Assembly: GCA_031269165.1 (NCBI GenBank)
Contig: JAISZQ010000018.1
Span: 1-17,987 of the forward strand
Reading direction: 5' to 3'
DNA: 17,987 nt
Source of the DNA: Spirochaetaceae bacterium
GTDB taxonomy: Bacteria; Spirochaetota; Spirochaetia; Treponematales; Breznakiellaceae
Shown: positions 1 through 6,359 of the stretch, piece by piece
How positions within the stretch are numbered: position 1 is the stretch's first letter
How the letters are laid out: each line of letters begins with the position of its first letter
Notes under the pieces: model-generated
Databases searched by the model: none
Told to the model about the DNA's origin: nothing
Seen by the model: only the letters and a program-made list of their open reading frames with translations
Position numbers and translations under genes: made by a program

Positions 1-257
1 TCGTCGCTTCGCGCCTCGCCCTGACGACCACTCGTCAGTGCGAGCGGGCGGCACAGTGCCGAGCGAAGCAATCCAGGGTGAGGGCCTTCCCCGTCTGGAT
101 TGCTTCGTCGCTTCGCTCCTCGCAATGACGGTGTTCCCGTCATTGCGAGCGGGCGGCACATTGCCGAGCGAAGCAATCCAGGGTGAGGGCCTTCCCCGTC
201 TGGATTGCTTCGTCGCTTCGCTCCTCGCAATGACGGTATTCCTGTCATTGCGAGCGA
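1..257. repeat. Cluster of dispersed CATTGCGAG dyad repeats
   Basis: Copies of a dispersed repeat whose left end reads CGTCATTGCGAG and whose right end is its reverse complement (CTCGCAATGACG), with inner arms GAAGCAATCCAG and CTGGATTGCTTC. Copies lie at 1-26 (right end only, cut by the window edge), 33-130, 138-235, and 243-257 (left end only, joined to the composite element that follows). The two full copies are nearly identical. Open frames here are repeat-derived and are not genes. Confidence 0.9.
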
Positions 258-573
258 GCCCCTTAGTTCACCCGCCGTGGATCGGGGGCGTTGCGGGGGC
301 ACCCTACAGTCCTCAACATCCTGTTTCGGACTTCCGGGCCGGGGTGCGGCAAATGCTACGCAGTTGCTTCTATTTTGCGTCCATCCGGGGACGCTGAGCA
401 AACCCTGCGGTTTGCTTAAGACGCACCCACAAAACCATACATGGTTTTGTCCCCGTAGAGGGGGGTAGCGGTCGCGGGCGTTGCCCGCTTCTGGAGTTTC
501 GGGCGGGCTGCGCCCGCTTTTCCGAAACTCCACATAAATGGTATAGGGCTGGAGCGAGGGGGGAGACTTCCCC
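243..573 (+). repeat. Composite repeat element, long version
   Basis: Begins with a half dyad repeat (TGTCATTGCG), then a block around GTGGATCGGGGGCGTT, then CCCCGTAGAGGGGGGTA at 451-467, then a GGGCTGGA block, and ends in GGGGGGAGACTTCC. The same blocks occur in the same order on the minus strand at 8974-9103, but with much shorter material between them. This long version carries two extra stretches (about 299-450 and 468-538) packed with hairpins. Nothing in it looks coding. Confidence 0.7.
377..531 (+). other. Array of consecutive hairpins
   Basis: Stem-loops follow one another: 377-394 (6 bp), 397-416 (AGCAAACC/GGTTTGCT, 4-nt loop), 429-450 (10-bp arms ACAAAACCAT/ATGGTTTTGT), 451-463 (CCCC/GGGG), 474-488 (GCGGGC/GCCCGC) and 493-531 (10-bp outer arms GGAGTTTCGG/CCGAAACTCC enclosing 6-bp inner arms GCGGGC/GCCCGC). 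The pairings are read directly from the sequence. The function is unknown; a structured RNA or a stack of RAYT-type palindromes are both possible. Confidence 0.75.
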
Positions 574-580
574 TTTTTTT
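560..580 (+). terminator. Intrinsic-terminator-like stem and T7 tract
   Basis: GGGGAGACTTCCCC (560-573) folds into a stem of five Watson-Crick pairs plus a G-T pair and is followed directly by seven T (574-580). This is a classic rho-independent layout for plus-strand transcription arriving from the hairpin array. No protein gene lies upstream, so if it works it would end a non-coding transcript or read-through. Confidence 0.6.
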
Positions 581-623
581 GAATTCGGCAGTGCTGAGAT
601 AAGAAATTGTTGCAAAACACCGA

Positions 624-656
624 TTTTTTCACGTTTTTTGCGGTTTTTTTGCGTTT
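624..656. promoter_or_regulatory. Phased T-tracts, likely bent DNA
   Basis: T-runs start at 624 (T6), 634 (T6), 644 (T7) and 654 (T3), exactly 10 bp apart. Tracts in helical phase are known to bend DNA. They lie just upstream of the promoter for the gene at 721, so they could act as an upstream activating bend. Confidence 0.6.
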
Positions 657-669
657 GATTAAAGCATAT

Positions 670-712
670 CGGTTGGCAACCGCATATATATGGGTATAAT
701 AATGCAAGGAGG
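670..712 (+). promoter_or_regulatory. Promoter, palindrome and RBS for the RAYT-like gene
   Basis: TTGGCA (673-678), a 16-nt spacer and a perfect TATAAT (695-700) make a strong sigma70-type promoter. The -35 box sits inside a perfect palindrome, CGGTTG-G-CAACCG (670-682), which could be an operator. The Shine-Dalgarno AAGGAGG (706-712) is 8 nt before the ATG at 721. A start about 7 nt after the -10 box would leave a leader of only about 14 nt, beginning at the Shine-Dalgarno itself. Confidence 0.6.
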
Positions 713-720
713 CATTCTAT

Positions 721-1152
721 ATGCGACAAGTACGTATCTATGAGCCGGATGTCTGGTACGAGGTCAGTACCAAAATCAACCGAGGCGATCCCCTGTTTTC
801 AAACCAAGAGGTGCGGGATCTGTTTGAACAGGTTCTCCATGAGACGAAGGAGCGTTTTGTGTTCGAGTTACGCAATCCCGTGATTGAGTCCGACGGGGTT
901 TCGTTTTACTTCAAGTCTGCGGACGGGAGCCAGTTGCCTAAGATCATGCAGTGGATGAAACAGACGTTTGCGGCCCGGTTTAACAAGCGATTCAACAGAA
1001 GGGGGCATGTCTGGGGGGATCGGGGACAGATCAAGCGTGCCGAGCCGCCCGCCGCCGGAGACGGGGCATCCGGTTCTCAAGACGAACCGATCGTCTTCAA
1101 AGCCGCATCACTCGTCCATCGTCGGGGCCGGGACGCTCCGCGTCGGCGTTGA
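721..1152 (+). CDS. RAYT/IS200-like (Y1 transposase family) protein without HUH motif
   Basis: 143 residues; a strong Shine-Dalgarno fixes the start. Residues 1-101 resemble the REP-associated tyrosine transposase/IS200 fold: an N-terminal RIYEPDVWYEV strand, a middle helix region (VRDLFEQVL), LPKIMQWMKQTFAARFNKRF (72-91) and GHVWGDR (95-101). The normal catalytic stretch MPNHIHLLI aligns without gaps to ESDGVSFYF (56-64), so both metal-binding histidines are replaced, by G59 and S61. After residue 101 the family's usual continuation is lost and the tail is rich in Pro, Ala, Gly and Arg; no catalytic tyrosine can be placed. It is therefore either a domesticated DNA-binding relative or a decaying copy. 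It lies beside hairpin-rich repeats, the typical RAYT setting. The family call is from remembered motifs. Confidence 0.65.
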   Translation: MRQVRIYEPDVWYEVSTKINRGDPLFSNQEVRDLFEQVLHETKERFVFELRNPVIESDGVSFYFKSADGSQLPKIMQWMKQTFAARFNKRFNRRGHVWGDRGQIKRAEPPAAGDGASGSQDEPIVFKAASLVHRRGRDAPRRR

Positions 1153-1204
1153 GCCATGGGGCACTGATAACGGGTCGATGGGCGCGTCTCTATGTGCTCA
1201 GGAA

Positions 1205-1290
1205 GCGGCACGCGCTTCGCGCGAATTGAAAATGGTAAATGGATAAGGGAAAATGGCGCGCGCTTTGCGCGAATGGATAAGGGAAAATTA
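1205..1290. repeat. Short imperfect tandem repeat with GCGCGC hairpins
   Basis: Two units, about 1206-1252 and 1253-1290, each have a GCGCG-rich inverted arm (CGCGCTTTGCGCG type) followed by AATGGATAAGGGAAAAT; the first unit also contains TTGAAAATGGTAA. A related fragment occurs on the minus strand near 4558-4608 (GCGAATGGATAATGG and TTGAAAATGG), so this is a dispersed family. No gene is visible in 1153-1357. Confidence 0.6.
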
Positions 1291-1357
1291 GAGGGAGGGA
1301 ACGCCCATCGTCTAAAACCCGCCATTTTTAATTCACGCGAAGGGGGCGTGAAAGCCC

Positions 1358-2734
1358 CTATCCGGTGTATCGGGCTATCGCTGCTTTGAACTGCCGCCCC
1401 CGGTCAAACTCATTCGTAAACATACCGAAGGATGTGCAGCCCGGGGAAAAAAGCACGGGGGGGCGCGTGCCGGAAGCAGAGCCGGCAAGGGAGACGGCTG
1501 TTTGCACCGCCTCGTCCAGCGTGTCAAAGGGGCCGTGATAGGCGACACCGTTTTGGGCAAGCAGGGGGGTGAGTTTGTCGGTACCGGTTCCGGCAAGGAG
1601 GATGACGGCGCGGGCTTTGGCGCAGACGGCGGCGAGGGGGGTAAAGTCGAGGTCTTTGTCGGTGCCGCCGGTAATGAAAACGGAACCGGGGAGGGTGGCA
1701 AGCGCGGAGGCGGCGGCTTCGGGGACCGTGGCGGCAGAATCGTTGTAGTAGCGGATGCCTGCGTGTTCCCGAAAACATTCAAGCCGGTGTTCGATGCCGG
1801 GAAATTGTTCGAGCGCGTCCACGATAAACGGCAGGGGCAATCCCAGTTCGGCGAGGGCAAGACCGGCGAGCATGAGGTTCTGTTTGTTGTGATCGCCGGG
1901 AATATGCGGGGCAAGGGTTTTCAGTTCCCGGGGCGCGTCCGCAACACATATCTTTTTCGCGTGCGTCTCGGAGAGGAACCGTTTCCCCCAGTCGTCATCG
2001 GTCGTGACGGTCGCGCAGGTTTCGTCCTGATAGCGGTAGATGACGCGCTTGTCGGCGACGTAGGGTTCCATGCCGTGATACCAGTTCTGGTGGTCGCTCA
2101 TGATTGCGGTGAGGACGGCGATGCGGGGCACAAGGAGGGCGTTCCCGGCGGTGTCTGTCTTGCCGCGCAGGTCGCCGAGTTGCCAGCTCGACAGTTCAAG
2201 CACCACATCGTCGTCCCCGGTGAGTGTGTCCAGAAAGGACAGCGGCGAAAAGCCGATGTTGCCGCCTGAGTACGCCTTCCCCCGGCCCGTTTTTTCGTGC
2301 CACTTGTGCAACACGTGGTGGATAGCGGAAACCGTCGTTGACTTGCCCTTCGAGCCGGAAACGGCAGTGAGCCGCGCGGGGTTTTCGGCGAGGAAGAGGC
2401 TTATGTCGCTTTCGATCCGCCGCGATGCCCGTTCTGTAGCGAGGAGGTAGGGCGAATCGGGGTGGACGATGGGGTTTTTGACAACCATATCCGCCGCTTC
2501 AAAATCCGCCGTTTCGTGCCGTCCCAGCACAAAACGCGGTACCGGATACCCGTGTTCGGCGGCAAACGCTTTGAGCGCGTCCACCGAGGGGGCGAGAGCG
2601 GCCTCGTTTTTCGTGTCGGTAACGGTTACCACCGCGCCGCGAGAGAGGAGGAACTTTGCCGTTTCAAGCCCGCCGCCTGAGAGTCCCAGCCCCATCACAA
2701 GGGCGCGGACACCTTGATATAGTATGTTCGCCAT
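1358..2734 (-). CDS. murD: UDP-N-acetylmuramoylalanine--D-glutamate ligase
   Basis: Cytoplasmic ATP-dependent Mur ligase that adds D-glutamate to UDP-MurNAc-L-Ala in peptidoglycan synthesis. From the ATG at 2734 it is 458 residues (E. coli MurD is 438). Visible: N-terminal Rossmann region (VRALVMGLGLSGGGLETAKF), ATP loop GSKGKSTT (127-134), LELSSWQL (179-186), DHQNWY (214-219), YVADK with K229 at the carbamylated-lysine position, HNKQN (282-286), IEHRLE (314-319) and a C-terminal SPGCTSFGMF. The usual DSKAT motif reads NDSAAT (331-336), a divergence. An in-frame TTG extension to 2776 runs into a GGGAGACTTCCCTCCC palindrome and is less likely. No strong Shine-Dalgarno is seen. The gap to the next gene upstream is 260 nt, so murD probably has its own promoter. 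Confidence 0.95.
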   Translation of the reverse strand: MANILYQGVRALVMGLGLSGGGLETAKFLLSRGAVVTVTDTKNEAALAPSVDALKAFAAEHGYPVPRFVLGRHETADFEAADMVVKNPIVHPDSPYLLATERASRRIESDISLFLAENPARLTAVSGSKGKSTTVSAIHHVLHKWHEKTGRGKAYSGGNIGFSPLSFLDTLTGDDDVVLELSSWQLGDLRGKTDTAGNALLVPRIAVLTAIMSDHQNWYHGMEPYVADKRVIYRYQDETCATVTTDDDWGKRFLSETHAKKICVADAPRELKTLAPHIPGDHNKQNLMLAGLALAELGLPLPFIVDALEQFPGIEHRLECFREHAGIRYYNDSAATVPEAAASALATLPGSVFITGGTDKDLDFTPLAAVCAKARAVILLAGTGTDKLTPLLAQNGVAYHGPFDTLDEAVQTAVSLAGSASGTRPPVLFSPGCTSFGMFTNEFDRGRQFKAAIARYTG

Positions 2735-2789
2735 AGCAATACTATTTGTGGGAGGGAAGTCTCCCACTGTCAACAACTTAAGAATTTTG

Positions 2790-2884
2790 GTCCGCGAATG
2801 GCGCGAATAAATACGAATAATACATACCTATCAGCGCGTATTCGCAACGCCCTATATGGCGCACATTCGCGTACATTCGCGGAC
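2790..2884. repeat. Imperfect inverted repeat with GTCCGCGAATG arms
   Basis: The left arm GTCCGCGAATGGCGCGAAT (2790-2808) is the reverse complement of 2865-2884 apart from a small indel (TA versus G). The outer end CATTCGCGGACAAAAAAAC (2874-2892) recurs exactly at 17510-17528. It looks like a dispersed intergenic repeat. It fills most of the 260-nt gap between the murD start and the outer-membrane gene. Confidence 0.65.
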
Positions 2885-2920
2885 AAAAAAACTAAAAATC
2901 TGTGTAATCTGTTGACCACG

Positions 2921-2951
2921 CTTATATTCCATTTGCTTAAATTGTTGACAA
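2921..2951 (-). promoter_or_regulatory. Possible promoter toward murD
   Basis: On the minus strand TTGTCA (2951-2946) is followed 19 nt later by TATAAG (2926-2921), or 18 nt later by ATATAA. The spacing is a little long, and it would give a leader of about 190 nt running through the inverted repeat. Weak candidate. Confidence 0.3.
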
Positions 2952-2994
2952 TGGAACGTTTCCCCTTGCCTCCAGCCCGCCGCAACCCCCGTGA

Positions 2995-4215
2995 TTAAAA
3001 CCGCATGCCGATGCTGAAACTCCACTGGGTTGTTTCGCGGACAAGGTTAAAGGAAACCCCCAGACCGATGGCGGGAATGGCGATCCGCCTGAGATAAAAC
3101 AGAACGCCGACAAAAGGGCCGTGGTCGAAGGAATCGCCGTCCGACAAACTTTGCGACGCCAGCACCTGATACGCCGCGAGTACGGCCAAAGTCCCGGCGT
3201 TTACCCGCCAGAGGGCCTTTTCAAAACCCGCGTAGAGACCGGTCATCGTTGTCGCCCTGAAATTATTGGTCATAAGGGTAACGTTGACCTCAGACGGGGA
3301 TGTTTCGGTGAACCTGTCGGATTCAGGGCTCCAGGTGGCGCCGCCCTTCGCCGTCCACCGGAACCCGCTGATGATCGACTGGTCATAATTGAACACCAAG
3401 CCCACACGGTGGGTCGTGTCGCCGTCAAGAACGGCCCGCACCTCATATTCAAGCGCCGCGCTGTTTTGGTTTAAAAGATACCCGTCCCAGTTACTGCCGC
3501 GCAACCCGATCTGCGGTTGCGCCGTAATCACGTGATCGATTTGGTTGAATGTCTCGATGTCGCTACGGGTATACCCAAGCGTGAAGCGGCCGTTCCATGG
3601 CCCGTTAAGTTGGTAGTTGATCCCGCCTGAAGCACCGGCTTGGACGTGATCTACGCTGAACAGCGTGTCCCCGTAGGCGTTGTTCATCTTGAATTCACTG
3701 CGAGAATAGGAGGCGGCAAGCATGAAACCCGGCTTGACGGCGGCAACGCCCGCATGAGAGTACATCGCCATCGCGCTCCACGAGTCCCCGGAATAGATCC
3801 CCATAAGCGCGAAGGTGTCCCGTATCCCGAAGGCGTTCATATCGGCGACCGCAAGCCCCGCCATCCAGCCGCTTGAACCGGCCATGAACAGCGGAATGGG
3901 AAAAAACGACATCTTTTCGACGACAACCGCATGCAACGTCCAACCGTCATCGTGCGGCAAAAATTCGATCCGCTCAGGATCAAGAACGCCGCTTTCGATA
4001 ATCGCGGCGCGTACATCATTCTCGTCTATTGCATCCGGCCGCAGACCGCGAAATTTTTCAAGAAGACGCTCGGCAACGAACGGCTTTGTCCGCCTGAGCC
4101 CGGTAAACACAATGTCCCGCACCACACCGCCTTGCGTGTTTTGGGCGAAAAGAACACCCCCGCTCACCATCCAGAGCGCGAGGATAAACGTGCCCCGGCT
4201 TTTTGAGAAATGCAT
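2995..4215 (-). CDS. Small Omp85/BamA-like outer-membrane barrel protein with one POTRA domain
   Basis: 406 residues from the ATG at 4215, which opens a clear Sec signal peptide (MHFSKSRGTFILALWMVSGG then VLFAQ). Residues 31-101 look like a single POTRA domain: VVRDIVFTGLRRTK, a helix ending LLEKF, then DENDVRAAIIESG. Next comes the Omp85-type entry to the barrel (FFPIPLF...WMAGLAVADMNAFGIRD, about 104-133), then alternating amphipathic strands ending in GMRF with a C-terminal Phe, the usual signal for barrel assembly. BamA has five POTRA domains and is about twice as long, so this is not the main BamA; a TamA-like or specialised secretion/assembly protein fits better. The open frame extends to 4407 but only through a dyad repeat, so the longer start is rejected. 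Exact function is unknown. Confidence 0.75.
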   Translation of the reverse strand: MHFSKSRGTFILALWMVSGGVLFAQNTQGGVVRDIVFTGLRRTKPFVAERLLEKFRGLRPDAIDENDVRAAIIESGVLDPERIEFLPHDDGWTLHAVVVEKMSFFPIPLFMAGSSGWMAGLAVADMNAFGIRDTFALMGIYSGDSWSAMAMYSHAGVAAVKPGFMLAASYSRSEFKMNNAYGDTLFSVDHVQAGASGGINYQLNGPWNGRFTLGYTRSDIETFNQIDHVITAQPQIGLRGSNWDGYLLNQNSAALEYEVRAVLDGDTTHRVGLVFNYDQSIISGFRWTAKGGATWSPESDRFTETSPSEVNVTLMTNNFRATTMTGLYAGFEKALWRVNAGTLAVLAAYQVLASQSLSDGDSFDHGPFVGVLFYLRRIAIPAIGLGVSFNLVRETTQWSFSIGMRF

Positions 4216-4284
4216 CGTCCCGCGATAGTAACAGATTCCCCCGTTTGTTGCAATACAACAGCGTTCATGGAAAAGGGAAAATGC

Positions 4285-4379
4285 CGTCATTGCGAGCGGG
4301 CCGCTCGGTAGAGCGGGCGAAGCAATCCAGTGGGGGCTGTCTCGTCTGGATTGCTTTGGGCTACGCCCTCGCAATGACA
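4285..4379. repeat. CATTGCGAG dyad repeat copy
   Basis: Full copy with left end CGTCATTGCGAG, inner arms GAAGCAATCCAG / CTGGATTGCTTT and right end CTCGCAATGAC. It lies 70 nt upstream of the outer-membrane gene start. Confidence 0.9.
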
Positions 4380-4411
4380 ATGGTTCCCGCGACGTTGCGC
4401 CCGTCACCCCC

Positions 4412-4554
4412 CGTCATTGCGAGCCGCGAAGCGGCGAAGCAATCCAGTGAGAGGCATTCTCCCCCCGAAGGGGGGCCGAGGGCCGTTCCCTCACGATATG
4501 CCCAAGGGAAGCCCCCTCCGACCGGGGGCTGTCCCAACCCCGGCTCGCAATGAC
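4412..4554. repeat. Long variant of the dyad repeat
   Basis: It has the family's left end (CGTCATTGCGAG) and right end (GCTCGCAATGAC), but the right inner arm is replaced by a GC-rich core with hairpins CCCCCCGAAGGGGGG and GCCCCC/GGGGGC plus the words CCGTTCCC, TCACGA and GCCCAAGGG. The same core words occur in the copy at 6220-6335, so this is a true subfamily. Confidence 0.75.
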
Positions 4555-4624
4555 TCTTTCATTCTCCATTTTCAATTAACCATTATCCATTCGCCGCAGG
4601 CGCAACCCCCCGTATCTTTTACTG

Positions 4625-6010
4625 TTACTGCGCGGGTATCGCAATCAGCGTGTCGTTCGTTCTGCCGCGAGTTTCAGCATCAATTGGCACAATGTCGCTG
4701 CCGCCTGACTGGGGGACGCCGCCCCTGGTGTACGTGCCGCCCGTGCCCCACTTCGCCGCACAATCCCACACGAAAAGCGCCGCCGAATTTTCACGGGAGC
4801 CGACGTTTTTAGCGAAGCCGTCACTGTCCGTATCGCCCTGTATTCTGCCGCCTCTCATCGTGAATGTGCCGTACCTGACATCCACGCCGCCGCTCATGGC
4901 ACGATTTATCGCAGATGTCGTAGCATTGCCAAAAATCGCCCCGCCTTCCATAATGAACGTTCCGGGGGCGCTTCCGTCACTGCTTCCACCGGCATATACC
5001 CCACCGCCACTACTGTATGGGGCTGTGACGCGGTTACCCGAAATCGTTCCACCCTTCATAGTAAATATGGCTTTACTCACATTCACGCCGCCGCCTGAGC
5101 CTCCGCCTCCATCATTTACACTAATGACATTATTCCCGGAAATTTCTCCGCCTGACATGGTGAATGTTGCGCCGCTTTCGACATGCACACCGCCGCCGTT
5201 GCACCGGTTTCCTTGAACGATATTGCCGGAAATGGCGCCGCCCGCCATGATGAATGTTGCGCCTCCTTCGCCTCCCACGTACACCCCGCCGCCGTAGTTC
5301 CATTTTCCTCCTTCTACGGTATTGCCCGAAACCGCGCCGCCTTCCATCGTGAATATGCCGTTTCTTGCCACGTGCACCCCGCCGCCGGCGGCCCATCCTT
5401 CGCCGATACGGGTGTTGCCCGTAATCACGCCGCTTTTCAGGACAAGCGCGCCGCCGTCAATCACCATTACCAACGAATCGTCATTGTCTTCCAATCCGAC
5501 CAGCGTCACGCCGTCAAGGGTAAGTTTCTGGTTTTTACCAATGTAAAGCAGTTCTCCCTTGCTTTTCAGGTTGATGACCCCGTTTCCGTTGATGGTCGTT
5601 GCGCGGTCCAAAAGGAGAGCCCCCGCAACGCCTTCCCACACATGACTGCGGGCATTCACCGTGCCGTTCACGGTAAGGGTCGCGCCGTTGCCGAGGGTGA
5701 GGGCCGCGCCCTCCGCCGTCAGGTCAAGGGTAACGCCCTCAGACACTGCAAGCGTAACCCCCTCGGGCACAGTGAGGGCGGTTTCGAGCCCCACGCCTCC
5801 CGTGAGCGTAACCGCATCGCCGCTGACCGTTGCCTTCCCCGCTTCAATAGCGTTGATGTCCGCCGCCAGTTTTGCCGCCGCCGATAGTTCCGCTGCCTGA
5901 GCCGTTCCGTTCGCAGAACCCCCGCCCGCTGGATTCGTGGGCGCGCTCGCGCACCCCGCCAGAACCACGGCAAACGCCAGCACCGCCGCCTTTACTCTTT
6001 TCTTTGTCAT
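4625..6010 (-). CDS. Surface beta-helix lipoprotein with FTMxGGxISGN repeats
   Basis: 461 residues. The N-terminus is a lipoprotein signal (KKRVKAAVLAFAVVLAG then C20), so it should be lipid-anchored. After a low-complexity linker (20-50) comes a beta-rich region of VT/LT strands (60-190), then seven units built on FTMxGGxISGN followed by a GGGVxV turn: near 190, 220, 253, 283, 316, 352 and 383, about 31-36 residues apart. This spacing fits a right-handed parallel beta-helix of the pectate-lyase/polymorphic-outer-membrane-protein type, common in host-associated spirochaetes. No catalytic residues can be named; adhesion or carbohydrate binding is a guess. Shine-Dalgarno AAGGA (6018-6022) supports the start. 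It stands alone between repeat clusters. Confidence 0.85.
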   Translation of the reverse strand: MTKKRVKAAVLAFAVVLAGCASAPTNPAGGGSANGTAQAAELSAAAKLAADINAIEAGKATVSGDAVTLTGGVGLETALTVPEGVTLAVSEGVTLDLTAEGAALTLGNGATLTVNGTVNARSHVWEGVAGALLLDRATTINGNGVINLKSKGELLYIGKNQKLTLDGVTLVGLEDNDDSLVMVIDGGALVLKSGVITGNTRIGEGWAAGGGVHVARNGIFTMEGGAVSGNTVEGGKWNYGGGVYVGGEGGATFIMAGGAISGNIVQGNRCNGGGVHVESGATFTMSGGEISGNNVISVNDGGGGSGGGVNVSKAIFTMKGGTISGNRVTAPYSSGGGVYAGGSSDGSAPGTFIMEGGAIFGNATTSAINRAMSGGVDVRYGTFTMRGGRIQGDTDSDGFAKNVGSRENSAALFVWDCAAKWGTGGTYTRGGVPQSGGSDIVPIDAETRGRTNDTLIAIPAQ

Positions 6011-6038
6011 AGATCATTCCTTGAAATAGATTTGTTTC

Positions 6039-6044
6039 AGTATA
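6039..6044 (-). promoter_or_regulatory. Candidate -10 box for the lipoprotein gene
   Basis: TATACT on the minus strand at 6044-6039, 28 nt before the ATG and well placed for the Shine-Dalgarno. No good -35 hexamer is seen 16-18 nt upstream, so the assignment is weak. Confidence 0.4.
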
Positions 6045-6070
6045 CACGAAAAGCCCGGTTGGGAGGAGGC

Positions 6071-6177
6071 CGTCATTGCGTGGAGGGGACAGAGTCGTCA
6101 TTGCGAGGGCATAGCCCGAAGCAATCCAGACGGGGGAGGCCCTCACGCTGGATTGCTTCGCTTCGCTCGCAATGACG
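6071..6177. repeat. Dyad repeat copy preceded by a half copy
   Basis: CGTCATTGCG at 6071-6080 is an isolated left end. A full copy follows at 6096-6177 (left end CGTCATTGCGAG, arms GAAGCAATCCAG / CTGGATTGCTTC, right end CTCGCAATGACG). Confidence 0.85.
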
Positions 6178-6219
6178 GGGGGTTCGCCGCGCCTATCCGC
6201 ATCCATCCGCAGTTTCCCC

Positions 6220-6335
6220 TGTCATTGCGAGCGAAGCGCGGCAATCCAGACGAGAGACATTCTCCCCCCGAAGGGGGGCGGGGCCGTTCCCCTCACGACA
6301 AGCCCAAGGGCCTCCACGGCAGGTGGCTCGTCATG
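6220..6335. repeat. Long-variant dyad repeat at the isomerase 3' end
   Basis: The left end TGTCATTGCGAG and arm GCGGCAATCCAG are followed by the same GC-rich core as 4412-4554 (CCCCCCGAAGGGGGG, CCGTTCCCCTCACGA, GCCCAAGGG). The right end is degraded to GGCTCGTCATGG. It lies 24 nt beyond the stop of the isomerase gene and could act as a transcript-end structure. Confidence 0.7.
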
Positions 6336-6359
6336 GTTGCCAAAATCAGCGCCACTCAT

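Noticed and set aside
38..397. Open frame across the first repeat cluster
   Set aside because: The translation repeats the same peptide because it reads two dyad repeat copies; no ribosome site and no family resemblance.
299..450. Riboswitch or group II intron fragment
   Set aside because: The hairpins are simple and show no known aptamer or intron domain, and no gene follows closely enough to be controlled.
1502..2269. 255-codon plus-strand frame opposite murD
   Set aside because: Gly-rich shadow of murD, whose catalytic motifs are clear on the other strand.
4216..4407. N-terminal extension of the outer-membrane protein
   Set aside because: It reads through a dyad repeat, and the signal peptide begins at 4215.
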